Source: Bifidobacterium hapali (lineage in GTDB: Bacteria; Actinomycetota; Actinomycetes; Actinomycetales; Bifidobacteriaceae). From it: DNA of 64,000 nucleotides. The notes beneath the pieces are model-generated. The model saw only the letters and a list, made by a program, of their open reading frames with translations, was not told the origin of the DNA and did no database searches. This document shows, in pieces, positions 49,518 through 58,928 of this stretch (its first letter is position 1; each line of letters starts with the position of its first letter). Where the stretch lies: positions 124,001-188,000 of the forward strand of contig NZ_MWWY01000025.1 in NCBI RefSeq assembly GCF_002259755.1, in the 5' to 3' direction. The position numbers and the translations under genes are program-made.

Positions 49518-50348
49518 TCACTGTGCGCTGGTCGCTGAACCATCCGACAACATCTCTTCCATGACTTTCGTATAGTCGTAGCCGAATTCGTCCGGAGTGC
49601 CGCCAAAACCGAAGCTGATATTCGCACCACCGGTCGGGCAGTCTTTGAAGAAACGACGCAGTTCGCTTTCGCTAACAGTTTTCGGAATCATGATAGTGGT
49701 CGGCGTATCACTGGCCGGGTCTTCAACCCAGTTGTAGCCATGTGCGCGCGCTTGTTTCGCAAAGTTAAGCGCAGCCTGCTTGTCGATATCGGAGTATTGA
49801 TGCTGCTGCGTATCGCCTTGCACTGGCTGAGTGAATTCAGGATTCGCTTGCTCGCACGCTGCATAATCGGCTTGCTTGTTCGCATACGGTGTGCCAGCAA
49901 GTCCAGACGAATCTTGGAAGGTAACCCATGCACCGTTATCGTCAACAGTCGTGTATACGGCAGCCGGATATAACTGTTGGAATGAGCTCGTCGAATCTGA
50001 ACTGATCGACGCACCATCGGAATCCCCGCCCACTTCGACCGGATTGCCAGACGCGTCCAACATGCGCAGTTCAGCCGTATCTTTAGTACCATGTCCGGAT
50101 GAGTCAAGTACAGACGCAGATAATTGCGCATCAAACCCTTTCTCAGTCAGGCAAGCGACGAATCGTTTGGCCGTATCACTGACGTTGTTGTCCGTGCTGT
50201 TTGTATTTGGCTTGGCAGCATTGGTTGATGTTGTGTCACCAGTAGTACTGGTTAGTGGCGTTGAACAAGCGGCGAGCGTAACTATGCATAGTCCGCAAAC
50301 AGTAGCAGTACTCAGTAAACGGCGAAATATAGCGGCATGTGCGACCAT
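49518..50348 (-). CDS. Lipoprotein of unknown function
   Basis: 276 residues with a lipobox LAAC (Cys28) after a hydrophobic signal, then a Thr/Asn/Ser-rich linker and a domain with FVACLTEKGFDAQLS and FFKDCPTGGANISFGFGG. Two Cys pairs may form disulfides. It is the first gene of the exporter operon and lies next to the two-component system, so it may be a surface sensor or substrate-binding subunit. I know no named family. Confidence 0.75.
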   Translation of the reverse strand: MVAHAAIFRRLLSTATVCGLCIVTLAACSTPLTSTTGDTTSTNAAKPNTNSTDNNVSDTAKRFVACLTEKGFDAQLSASVLDSSGHGTKDTAELRMLDASGNPVEVGGDSDGASISSDSTSSFQQLYPAAVYTTVDDNGAWVTFQDSSGLAGTPYANKQADYAACEQANPEFTQPVQGDTQQHQYSDIDKQAALNFAKQARAHGYNWVEDPASDTPTTIMIPKTVSESELRRFFKDCPTGGANISFGFGGTPDEFGYDYTKVMEEMLSDGSATSAQ

Positions 50349-50427
50349 CGTGGATCTCCTTACGCATTGGTAGATATCGGCCAGTATCTATTCAACGGTG
50401 TGGTGCGTGGCGTGTCGGTGGGATAGT

Positions 50428-50445
50428 GCATTACTTTCGCATTAC
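50428..50445. promoter_or_regulatory. Direct repeat, probable response-regulator site
   Basis: GCATTAC-TTTC-GCATTAC: two identical 7-bp units at an 11-bp period, the geometry of OmpR/PhoB-family sites. It lies in the divergent region between the lipoprotein/exporter operon and the response regulator gene. Confidence 0.55.
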
Positions 50446-50520
50446 CCACCTTGTCGCAGGATAAAAAGGAGATAATAAGTAGGTTATCCGAGTCACGGCA
50501 CGTACAAGGGAGACAACAGT

Positions 50521-51192
50521 ATGCGCATTCTGATCGTCGAAGATGACCGAGAACTCGCGGCCGCATTAGATGATGCGCTACGCTACGAAGGCTACGCAAC
50601 ACTGTTAGCGGCGACGGGCACCGAAGCATTACAAGCGCTTGCCGATCAGACGATCGATATCGTGCTCCTTGATCGGGATTTGCCAGTATTGTCAGGGGAC
50701 GCGGTCATGACAACGATTGCTGCAAACCGTATTCCCGTTGCCGTGATTATGCTTACTGCCGCTGCTGAGATTGGCGATCGAGTCAGCGGACTTGATTTAG
50801 GTGCGGATGATTATATAACCAAACCGTTCGCGTATCCTGAACTGCTTGCGCGTATCCGCGCTGTGCAACGTCGTTCAGGAAATAGTACTGCGACTGCAGC
50901 GGTGCTTACTCGCGGCGATATTACGCTTGATACAACACGACGTCTGGTATTTCGCAATCAAGGTCGTACGCTCGTCAAACTCACACCGAAAGAGTATGGC
51001 GTGCTGTTAGAACTCATGCGTGCAGACGGCGGATACGTGACCATTCACGAACTGTATGACAGCGTTTGGGATGATGCAACAGCAAGCGAGCCGGCTGACG
51101 TGATTAAAACCACGGTGTACTCACTGCGGCGCAAACTCGACGATCGCGATGTGATCGTATCAACTAGAGGGGAAGGATACCGTCTGCAATGA
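50521..51192 (+). CDS. OmpR-family response regulator
   Basis: 223 residues. Receiver domain (1-118) with acidic pair VEDD, phosphoacceptor Asp51 in LLDRDLP and Lys in DDYITKPF; winged-helix domain (about 128-223) with LTPKEYGVLLELMRADGGYV and VIKTTVYSLRRKLDDRD. The start follows AAGGGAG. It overlaps the kinase gene by four bases (ATGA). Confidence 0.95.
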   Translation: MRILIVEDDRELAAALDDALRYEGYATLLAATGTEALQALADQTIDIVLLDRDLPVLSGDAVMTTIAANRIPVAVIMLTAAAEIGDRVSGLDLGADDYITKPFAYPELLARIRAVQRRSGNSTATAAVLTRGDITLDTTRRLVFRNQGRTLVKLTPKEYGVLLELMRADGGYVTIHELYDSVWDDATASEPADVIKTTVYSLRRKLDDRDVIVSTRGEGYRLQ

Positions 51193-52679
51193 CTACGAAC
51201 ACCAAACCAGAACAACATCACCCTCATGCGCACCATGTGCTGGGCCGCATATGGGATTGTGCCACTCGCGTATGCTCACATGCCATTATGCGACTGACAC
51301 CGAAATCATTTCGCGCGCAACTCACTGTGGCAATCAGTATCGTCTTTTTAATAGCAATCGGCTCAGCAACTACCGTACAAACCGCCATCGTTAACGGCAT
51401 GTTCTCCTATGCAATGACCATCACCACCAACCGGCAAGTAACCGGCGGCATCACGATGGAAAGTAACGGAGTAGTCAAAGGAGATACACCAGTTGATCTG
51501 GGTGCCGGGTCAACCACAACCTTCGGCAGCAGTCCACAAAGCGAACATGCAAATGGAACTTCAAACAATACTTCCAGCAACGCGAATGGCAGCGCAACCG
51601 GCAACACAACAACGCCGACAGACGACAACTATCATGTGGATTGGGGCAAAGACGGCTCATTCACCATCACCACACCATACGGCATCTCCATATGGAATCA
51701 AGACACCGTCACCAACGGGTTACGTATCAGTGCCGCTGTTATTTTCATACTCTTCGGTGCAGTCAGTGTGCTTGTTATTTGGCTCGTCACATCACGCATG
51801 TCTCGTCAACTCAAATCCATCAGTGATCAAGCAGCCGCGCTTGATCCAAGCAAACTCGATACGCGTATCGATGTGAATGGCAGCAAACATACACGTGCCG
51901 GACAATCCATCGAAGTCACGCAACTCGGCAATGCGATCAACGGCATGCTCGAACGCATCCAACACGCATCCGAAGCTGAACGACGATTCGTCTCGAACGC
52001 ATCGCACGAACTACGCACGCCAATCGCCGCCGTCGAAACCAATCTCGACGCACCACTTGCTCAAGGCCGCTTCCCTGCTGATGTAGAACCGTCGGTACGT
52101 CGTGCGCTCGCCGCTAATCGACGCGGAGCTCAGCTTGTGCAAGCATTACTCACACTCTCACGTATCCAAAGTGGCACTATCAACGCACAACAGGCACAAT
52201 CTGATACTGTTACAACATCACCATCCGCTTGTCTGAACGATTGTGTAACCCACGCAATCGACGATGTCCAAGACAACGCAGTAGAACGCCACATCACTAT
52301 TCACGCTGATAATCTGCCGATCACCACGCTTACTGCCGATGCGACACTCCTTGACTTAGCAGTCGGCAATCTCATACGCAACGCCGTCGTACACAACACC
52401 GACGGCGGGTCCGTTGACGTTACGATTGCGAATGAGCATCATCATGTAACACTGACAGTAACGAATACCACCAACGAAACACTGCCCGATGATTTGACCG
52501 AGCTCATGCAACCATTCCATCGAGGCGAGCACTCACGTATCAGTGCAGTGCCAGGTGTTGGACTTGGCCTATCTATCGCCGCTGCAGCTTGCGATGCGAT
52601 GGGCACGCAACTGACACTGTCGAGGCCCTCAGCAAGTACATTCCGCGCTGCAATTAGTGTTGATACTCTTCAAGAGTAA
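51189..52679 (+). CDS. Sensor histidine kinase
   Basis: 496 residues. TM1 about 43-66, TM2 about 178-201, with an extracytoplasmic sensor of about 110 residues that has a low-complexity Asn/Thr/Ser stretch. HAMP domain, H-box FVSNASHELRTPIAAVETNLD with His273, N-box LIRNAVVHNTDGG and G-box GVGLGLSIAAAACDAMG. The stimulus is unknown; context suggests peptide or cell-wall stress. Its last 26 bases overlap the end of the convergent vanY-like gene. Confidence 0.93.
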   Translation: MTTNTKPEQHHPHAHHVLGRIWDCATRVCSHAIMRLTPKSFRAQLTVAISIVFLIAIGSATTVQTAIVNGMFSYAMTITTNRQVTGGITMESNGVVKGDTPVDLGAGSTTTFGSSPQSEHANGTSNNTSSNANGSATGNTTTPTDDNYHVDWGKDGSFTITTPYGISIWNQDTVTNGLRISAAVIFILFGAVSVLVIWLVTSRMSRQLKSISDQAAALDPSKLDTRIDVNGSKHTRAGQSIEVTQLGNAINGMLERIQHASEAERRFVSNASHELRTPIAAVETNLDAPLAQGRFPADVEPSVRRALAANRRGAQLVQALLTLSRIQSGTINAQQAQSDTVTTSPSACLNDCVTHAIDDVQDNAVERHITIHADNLPITTLTADATLLDLAVGNLIRNAVVHNTDGGSVDVTIANEHHHVTLTVTNTTNETLPDDLTELMQPFHRGEHSRISAVPGVGLGLSIAAAACDAMGTQLTLSRPSASTFRAAISVDTLQE

Positions 52680-53499
52680 TACCAGACTCGTGAATAGCCT
52701 GAGCGGCGTCACGGCCAACATATCGGTAATGCCACGGCTCAAATTGGTTGCCGGTAACATCAGATTTGCCATCCGGGTAGCGCAGAATAAACCCGTATTG
52801 CCATGCGTTCGCCGCCAACCAGTCGTACACACGTTGATTGGCATCCGCATCCGAAGCACCAACCGCGTTAAGATCAACCGCAAGACCGATCTCATGCTCA
52901 CTGGTGCCCGGAATCGCAACTAATGTTTCCGCTTGCGCAGTAGCATCCTTCACGCTCATGCCCTGATTTTTATACAAGAATATTTTATCGTTCATAATCT
53001 GCTGTTGCATATCATGCGTACGGTAACCGGCCGTTACTTCAGGATTCAACCCATCCGCACGCATAGCATCGAACATCCGCTGCAAATCAGGGTATATACG
53101 TGAGTCAACCTCCTGTCCGTTAGCCAGCTTTGTAAGTTCAGGCTGAGGATAGTCATCAGGAATGCGATGCCAACGGTTGACGACAATAAGATTCCACGAC
53201 TGCGGATCATATGCAGCTTGTGGCGTGCCCGGCGTAAACGGACCGATATGAGCAATACGGCCAAGGCCGAACAGGGTACCGACAAGAAGAGCTCCAGCGA
53301 TAAGAGCTACAACCGTCAGCTGTGCTATAGCTTTCGCCATGCGCGCGTAACGATATTGGACAAAACTACGCACCGCTCCCCTGTTGCTGCTTGTGCCTAT
53401 GCCATTTGTGTTGTTAGCACCCTTGCTTGATTTGACCGTGCCACGAGCGTCAATACTCGTTCGTGCGCTCACGATAGGTTCATTCATGATGCTCGACAT
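52654..53499 (-). CDS. D-alanyl-D-alanine carboxypeptidase (VanY/peptidase M15)
   Basis: 281 residues. N-terminal membrane helix about 57-80, then an M15B domain. Zinc/catalytic residues can be read in VTAGYRTHDMQQQ, TSEHEIGLAVDLN (S-x-H-x6-D) and EPWHYRYVG (E-x-W-H). It trims the terminal D-Ala of peptidoglycan stems. Start chosen at the ATG 53499, near a GGAAGGGACGGG segment; a long upstream extension is not protein-like. Gene end is antisense to the histidine kinase end. Confidence 0.9.
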   Translation of the reverse strand: MSSIMNEPIVSARTSIDARGTVKSSKGANNTNGIGTSSNRGAVRSFVQYRYARMAKAIAQLTVVALIAGALLVGTLFGLGRIAHIGPFTPGTPQAAYDPQSWNLIVVNRWHRIPDDYPQPELTKLANGQEVDSRIYPDLQRMFDAMRADGLNPEVTAGYRTHDMQQQIMNDKIFLYKNQGMSVKDATAQAETLVAIPGTSEHEIGLAVDLNAVGASDADANQRVYDWLAANAWQYGFILRYPDGKSDVTGNQFEPWHYRYVGRDAAQAIHESGITLEEYQH

Positions 53500-53715
53500 G
53501 ATGCCCGTCCCTTCCGACCTTTCACGTGTGAACGCTACCGTTAGCGTTCCGCGCGTGAAATGTGGCCAATGATAACCGTTAACTTCTTCCGATACTGTGT
53601 ATCGTAGAAAACAACGCGGTGCATAGCTATCCGTCAAAGGGATGAAGAAACCCTGATTCTTCAGGATGATTACCAGCAAATAACCCTTAAGGGTGAATCT
53701 GTCACATACAGATTA

Positions 53716-54369
53716 TCAATGGGTTTCGCCCATAATGTCACTCGCATCCATATCAACAGTCACCGCCGTCTCAATCGCACACTCAATAGCTTTAGCCATC
53801 GTTGCAATCTCCATGACCGGCGTACCGTTTGGTTTGCCAACACCTTGTTCAACCGCATACGGTACATGAATAAACCCACCCTTGGCACTAGGGAACTTGC
53901 GGTCAATCAAGTACAGCACGTTGTACATAATCGCATTGCACACGTAAGTGCCAGCCGTATATGACAGGAACGCTGGAATACCGTGGTCATTGATATTCTT
54001 CACCATAGCCTTCACCGGTAGCGAAGCAAAATAGGCAGTGTCACCATCAGCACGAAGTGGCGCATCACATGGCTGTTCGCCATCATTATCAGGAATGCGT
54101 GCTTCAGCAAGGTTAATCGCAACTTTTTCCACCGTAATCGCAGACCGGCCACCAGCTTGACCAATGCACAATACAAAATCAGGTCGTTCACGGTCCATAG
54201 TCTCTTCAACAATCTTCGCACTACGTGTAAAAACCGTTGGAATTTCAAGCTTTACTACTGAAACTCCAGCAATCTCATCCGGCAGTAATCGCACTGCTTC
54301 AAACGCAGGATTAACCAACTCTCCACCGAACGGGTCAAATCCAGTAACGAGAATCTTCCTAGACATCAT
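53716..54369 (-). CDS. pcp: Pyroglutamyl-peptidase I
   Basis: 217 residues, cysteine peptidase C15. TGFDPFGGELVNPAFEAV, catalytic Glu in TVEKVAINLAEARIPDN, Cys in GTYVCNAIMYN and His in GFIHVPY. It removes N-terminal pyroglutamate from peptides. Start at the ATG after AGGAGG; the upstream open extension is rejected. Divergent from the ABC-F gene. Confidence 0.94.
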   Translation of the reverse strand: MMSRKILVTGFDPFGGELVNPAFEAVRLLPDEIAGVSVVKLEIPTVFTRSAKIVEETMDRERPDFVLCIGQAGGRSAITVEKVAINLAEARIPDNDGEQPCDAPLRADGDTAYFASLPVKAMVKNINDHGIPAFLSYTAGTYVCNAIMYNVLYLIDRKFPSAKGGFIHVPYAVEQGVGKPNGTPVMEIATMAKAIECAIETAVTVDMDASDIMGETH

Positions 54370-54591
54370 GCATCGTCCTCCTTGCGAACTTACACGTCCA
54401 CTATTGCGGACAGCATACCGCGGTCGTGTCGTCGTTGCCATTCGATCGGCACCTATTCGCTATAGTGGATGGTTGGATTATGCTCAGTGCAGGTACGCGC
54501 GAGCAATACGAATGCGAGCGGCGATAGTAACCAGCATCAACTGGATCGCTGCATACGACGACGGACGAACAGAAGGACAGGCAGGCAAGTC

Positions 54592-56193
54592 ATGGCCATC
54601 GAAGCGCAAGGACTCGAAATTCAGATCGGTGCGCGCACACTATTGCACGCAACTGATTTTCATGTGGCCAAAGGCGACAAGATCGGACTTGTAGGACGCA
54701 ACGGCGCTGGTAAAACAACGTTGACGCGTGTGATCACCGGCGATTTGCTGCCCACCGCTGGTAAAGTGCGCGTTTCCGGCAAACTCGGTTATCTGCCACA
54801 GGATACGCATGCGGCAGATCAAACACAAACCGCGCTTGATCGACTCATGAGCGCACGCGATATTGCAACCATCATCACACGCATGCGCAAATGCGAAAAG
54901 GAAATGACCGATCCTGATCCAGATGTGATGACGCGTGCTATGAACCGGTACGACAAAATCATGCAAGATTTTGACAAAGCTGGCGGCTATGCAGCACAGT
55001 CCGAAGCTATTGCAATGGCTGACAGCTTAGGCTTGCCACACGATGTGATGAGCCGAGAATTGGGCACACTTTCTGGCGGTCAACGACGTCGTATCGAGTT
55101 GGCACGTATTCTGTTCTCTGACGCGGACACGTTAATTCTTGACGAACCGACCAACCATTTGGATGCGGATTCAATCGAATGGTTGCGTGGATTCCTCAAA
55201 CGATTTGAAGGTGGATTCCTCGTCATCTCTCACTCTACTGAACTGCTCGATGAAGTCGTCAACAAAGTGTGGCATCTCGACGCTCAATTAGGGCAAATCG
55301 ACATGTATTCACTCGGCTGGAAAGCATACTTACATCAGCGAGTTGTAGATGAGGAACGACGCCGCCGCGAACGTGAAGTCGCAGAAAAGAAAGCGGAACG
55401 ACTCATGAAGCAAGGCATTCGCTTGCACGCAAAAGCAACGAAAGCCGTAGCAGCACAAAACATGATGCGACGCGCTGAAAAACTGCTCAGCGAAACCAGC
55501 GAAGCCGAAAAGAAAGAGAAAGTAGCCGACATTCGTTTCCCTGAACCTGCGCCTTGCGGCAAAACACCGATTATGGCAAAGGATATTTCCAAAGCATTCG
55601 GCTCAAACATCGTGTTCGCTGGCGTGAACCTCGCAGTAGACAAAGGTTCGCGCGTAGTCATTCTCGGCTATAACGGTGCCGGTAAAACCACTACACTGCG
55701 ACTGCTTGCCCATATCGATCAGCCAGATACAGGTGTAGTTGAATACGGGCATGGCTGCAAAATCGGCTATTTTGCGCAGGAACATGACACGCTCGATCTC
55801 AACGCGACCGTACTCGAAAACCTGACACACGTTGCACCAGAGTTGAACGATACGCAAGCACGTTCCATTCTCGGTTCATTCCTATTCTCGGGCGATGATG
55901 CGTTAAAGCCCGCGCGAGTACTCTCCGGTGGCGAGAAAACACGACTTGCGCTCGCTACCCTAGTGACTTCGCGCGCGAATGTGTTGTTGCTTGACGAGCC
56001 AACGAATAATCTCGACCCGGCCTCACGCGATGAGATCCTCAAAGCCATCGCTAAATATGAGGGCGCGATCGTACTCGTCACCCACGATGAAGGTGCAGTA
56101 CAGGCACTTCATCCTGAACGTGTACTACTCATGCCTGACGGTGACGAAGACCTATGGAATGACTCGTATCTAGAACTCGTCGCTGAAGAATAG
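54592..56193 (+). CDS. ABC-F family ATPase
   Basis: 533 residues with two ATPase domains and no membrane part. Domain 1: GRNGAGKTTL, LSGGQRRRIELA, LILDEPTNHLDADS. Domain 2: GYNGAGKTTTLRLL, LSGGEKTRLALATL, VLLLDEPTNNLDPAS. The linker (about 240-330) is charged and helical, as in ribosome-bound translation factors of the EttA/Uup group or antibiotic-resistance ARE types. Which of these it is cannot be told from the linker alone. The upstream open frame (54469-54591) is not protein-like. Confidence 0.9.
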   Translation: MAIEAQGLEIQIGARTLLHATDFHVAKGDKIGLVGRNGAGKTTLTRVITGDLLPTAGKVRVSGKLGYLPQDTHAADQTQTALDRLMSARDIATIITRMRKCEKEMTDPDPDVMTRAMNRYDKIMQDFDKAGGYAAQSEAIAMADSLGLPHDVMSRELGTLSGGQRRRIELARILFSDADTLILDEPTNHLDADSIEWLRGFLKRFEGGFLVISHSTELLDEVVNKVWHLDAQLGQIDMYSLGWKAYLHQRVVDEERRRREREVAEKKAERLMKQGIRLHAKATKAVAAQNMMRRAEKLLSETSEAEKKEKVADIRFPEPAPCGKTPIMAKDISKAFGSNIVFAGVNLAVDKGSRVVILGYNGAGKTTTLRLLAHIDQPDTGVVEYGHGCKIGYFAQEHDTLDLNATVLENLTHVAPELNDTQARSILGSFLFSGDDALKPARVLSGGEKTRLALATLVTSRANVLLLDEPTNNLDPASRDEILKAIAKYEGAIVLVTHDEGAVQALHPERVLLMPDGDEDLWNDSYLELVAEE

Positions 56194-56256
56194 TCTCACC
56201 ATCAATTTGTGCACATTACCTGTTGTCCAATGCCATCAACTAAAGGAGAACCATCA

Positions 56257-57390
56257 ATGGCATACGTACACAACGCACCATTCCGTGCTGACGTAGTCGG
56301 CAGCTATCTTCGCCCTGCTGAGCTGAAAACTGCTCGTGCAGATTGTGAAGCTGGCCGCATTGACGCCGTTGCGCTCAAAACTGTTGAAGACCGCTGCATC
56401 ACTGAACTGATCGCGAAGCAGAAAGCTGCTGGTCTGCATGTGATCACTGACGGCGAGTTTCGCCGTGGCTGGTGGCATCTCGACTGTATGTGGGGTTTTG
56501 CTGGCGTTGAAAAAGTTGCTATTGATCAGGGCTACGTATTCCATGATGAAGTAACACGCGCCGAATCTGCTCGACTGTCTGGCCGAATTGCGTTCGACGA
56601 TACTCACCCGTTTGTTGATCACTTCCGTTTCGTCAAGCAATTTGAGGATGATACAGTCGTCGCACGCCAGACCATCCCCTCCCCTTCACAGCTGTATGCT
56701 GAACTGTTCCGCCCGGAAAATATCGAGTCTATACACAAGTTCTACGGTAATGATCAGGCAGCGTACGATCAGCTTGCTCATGATACGGCTGCCGCATTCC
56801 GCAACTTGATTCTTGCCTTGTATGAAGCCGGTTGCCGCAACGTACAACTTGACGACTGCACGTGGGGCATGTTCTGCGATCCGAACTTCAACAGCCACTA
56901 CTCGGCTGAAGAATTCCAAGCAATGCAGGAACAGTATGCCGCAATGAATAACGCTGCGATTGCAGACCTGCCAGCAGATTTGGTGATCACTACGCACGAT
57001 TGTCGTGGTAACTACCATTCGACATGGGCTTCAGCTGGTGGATATGCGGTTGTGGCTGACGAATTGTTTGGCAAAGAGAACGTATCCGCATACTATCTTG
57101 AGTTCGACGATGATCGTTCCGGTGATTTCGCGCCGCTCGCTAAGGTATCTGGCGACAAAAAAGTTGTGCTCGGTCTAATCACGTCAAAGAAGCCTGAACT
57201 CGAAGATCCTGAAGTTATTAAGGCACGTATTGCTGAGGCAGCTCAGATTCTGCCGCTCGACCGACTCTGCCTGTCAACGCAATGCGGTTTCGCTTCGACT
57301 GAGGAAGGCAACAAGCTCACCGAAGAACAGCAGTGGGCAAAGATCGCGCTCGTGCGTTCCATTGCACAAGACGTATGGGGCGAAGACTAA
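56257..57390 (+). CDS. MetE C-terminal-like methyltransferase (YxjG/YxjH group)
   Basis: 377 residues of the cobalamin-independent methionine synthase C-terminal fold. Zinc-site residues are seen in ITTHDCRGNY (His, Cys), SAYYLEFDDD (Glu) and CLSTQCGFAS (Cys). It has no N-terminal MetE half, as in YxjG/YxjH of Bacillus, so it probably uses a different methyl donor or S-methyl compound. The start follows AAAGGAG. The 46 bases before it hold no obvious S-box or T-box leader. Confidence 0.88.
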   Translation: MAYVHNAPFRADVVGSYLRPAELKTARADCEAGRIDAVALKTVEDRCITELIAKQKAAGLHVITDGEFRRGWWHLDCMWGFAGVEKVAIDQGYVFHDEVTRAESARLSGRIAFDDTHPFVDHFRFVKQFEDDTVVARQTIPSPSQLYAELFRPENIESIHKFYGNDQAAYDQLAHDTAAAFRNLILALYEAGCRNVQLDDCTWGMFCDPNFNSHYSAEEFQAMQEQYAAMNNAAIADLPADLVITTHDCRGNYHSTWASAGGYAVVADELFGKENVSAYYLEFDDDRSGDFAPLAKVSGDKKVVLGLITSKKPELEDPEVIKARIAEAAQILPLDRLCLSTQCGFASTEEGNKLTEEQQWAKIALVRSIAQDVWGED

Positions 57391-57406
57391 GCGATTCCTA
57401 TTTTTT

Positions 57407-57444
57407 GTTGCTGTGACTTCCCTTGACAAGGGAGTCACAGCAAC
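57407..57444. terminator. Bidirectional hairpin (GACAA-loop family)
   Basis: gttgctgtgacttccc (57407-57422), loop ttgacaa, gggagtcacagcaac (57430-57444), one bulge. It separates the convergent MetE-like and carboxymuconolactone decarboxylase-like genes. Confidence 0.65.
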
Positions 57445-57464
57445 ACTCATATAACTTCCCTGTA

Positions 57465-58235
57465 CTAATTATCGGCCCGGGCTGAGGCGGCTTCGTTGAT
57501 GCAGCGAATCGCATTGAGTGTACGAGGATAGCCGATATACGGCATGCATTGCGATATCACTGCAATGAGGAATAGCTTGCTGTTACCAGTCCTCATGTTT
57601 GCACTAGCGTGCGCGGTTAACTGTGGTTCGCAACCGCCTTGTGCAGCAAGAAAACACAGTGTGATCATCTCACGTTGACGATAATCAAGACCGCCGCGTG
57701 TGTAATAGTCGCCAAAACAGTTATCAGCTAACCACTTGTTGATGTGACGAGTCTCCTCAGGACCAGACTGAGCAAACCCACGCATATGCTCACCGAAAAT
57801 ATCAATCTGCGCCTGCTCCCCCGCACTTGCGCGGGTCTCAGGTGTCGTAGTCGACTGCGGTGCAAGCGGCAGTGCGATATTCTTTGCCGCAAAAATCTCA
57901 TTCGTTTTCTTGAGGAATGGCAGCACTCGACCAAGCCCAAGATAAGCAACCGACTGATACACAATCTCTTTCACAGCAATCGGACTAACGCCTGCATCCA
58001 ATGCAACCGGCACCATAAGCGCATACTCGTCAAGTCCTTGGCAACCGATTAACGTAGCAAGAATAGCCATCGCACGTGCCGCATCATCAAGATCAGGATG
58101 ATGTGCTGCCGGTTCCCGAATCACCTGATCATATGCGAAGTTGGAAAACAGCTCAACAAACTCTGGATCAGTTTCAGCTAACGTTCTGTCACTATTCCAG
58201 AACGTAGTCGCTGCATTACGTAATGATTCAAACAT
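57465..58235 (-). CDS. Carboxymuconolactone decarboxylase/AhpD-like protein
   Basis: 256 residues with two CMD-type repeats: the first around DDAARAMAILATLIGCQGLD (with EIVYQSVAYLGLGR) and the second around YRQREMITLCFLAAQGGCEP. A CxxC pair is not present; single Cys occur in GCQG and GGCEP. It may be a peroxidase/isomerase-like stress enzyme, but the reaction is unknown. The ATG at 58235 or a GTG at 58244 can serve as start; the latter is too near the AAGGAG site. A MerR regulator lies 51 bases upstream and probably controls it. Confidence 0.85.
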   Translation of the reverse strand: MFESLRNAATTFWNSDRTLAETDPEFVELFSNFAYDQVIREPAAHHPDLDDAARAMAILATLIGCQGLDEYALMVPVALDAGVSPIAVKEIVYQSVAYLGLGRVLPFLKKTNEIFAAKNIALPLAPQSTTTPETRASAGEQAQIDIFGEHMRGFAQSGPEETRHINKWLADNCFGDYYTRGGLDYRQREMITLCFLAAQGGCEPQLTAHASANMRTGNSKLFLIAVISQCMPYIGYPRTLNAIRCINEAASARADN

Positions 58236-58286
58236 AACCGTCACTTGCTCCTTACATAATCTCTGCTGGTATTCTCTGATGTTCCG

Positions 58287-58760
58287 TTACCGATCAACCG
58301 TTGTATCAGCCGTGGGAAGTCGCTTAATGCGCTCCACAATATCCCGGTTTTCTTCAAGCAACTGCTCAGCATCCTTAGCTCGCCCCTCAGCAATAGCCCG
58401 CCAATACAACGTTTTGAACGATACATAAGCCTGCTGCATGCGGATACTTTCCGCCTTAGCTGCTAAACGTAACGACTGCGCATCTAACAGTTCAACCTGT
58501 CGTGCAGCACCTTGCGGGCCATCGAAACGATTCTTCAAATATTCACGCATCGGCGCAAGCGGCATGCCAGTAGCTGCAAGACAAGAGACAATGGAAATTG
58601 ATTCAAGATCAGCATCAGTGTACGCACGATGACCAGAACTCGGGTCACGAGCAATGGGATCAATGATACCAATCTGTTCATAGTAACGTAGCGTCGACTC
58701 AGGTAATCCCGATATCATCGATGCTTCACGTATCGTATGCCAAGTAATCTCGGTCTTCAT
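58287..58760 (-). CDS. MerR-family transcriptional regulator
   Basis: 157 residues. N-terminal winged helix (about 5-70) with TIREASMISGLPESTLRYYE and the wing ARDPSSGHRAYTDADLESIS, then a coiled-coil dimerisation helix (about 80-130). No metal-binding Cys cluster is seen, so an organic or redox signal is likely. Start at the ATG 58760; an upstream GTG adds nine residues. Co-directional with the CMD-like gene. Confidence 0.88.
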   Translation of the reverse strand: MKTEITWHTIREASMISGLPESTLRYYEQIGIIDPIARDPSSGHRAYTDADLESISIVSCLAATGMPLAPMREYLKNRFDGPQGAARQVELLDAQSLRLAAKAESIRMQQAYVSFKTLYWRAIAEGRAKDAEQLLEENRDIVERIKRLPTADTTVDR

Positions 58761-58767
58761 AATTGGT

Positions 58768-58793
58768 ACTCTAAGAACTTCAAGCACTCTAAG
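58768..58793. promoter_or_regulatory. Direct repeats upstream of merR-like gene
   Basis: ACTCTAAG at 58768-58775 and 58786-58793, 18 bp apart, with AACTTCAAGC between. The 18-19 bp spacing fits a MerR-family operator with the promoter elements in it, so it is a candidate autoregulation site. Confidence 0.4.
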
Positions 58794-58928
58794 TAAAACC
58801 GCGACACGCGATAATACTACGTTGCAGCGTTAATGACCGCGGGCCGGAGTACATTCGAATTCTGTTTTGACTACTTTTTGCGCCATGCTGTGGTTTTTGC
58901 ATCGGCACACAAACGAAGGATGGTGACG

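Noticed and set aside
56194-56256. S-box or T-box riboswitch ahead of the MetE-like gene
   Set aside because: The gap to the previous gene is only about 60 bases, too short for these elements.
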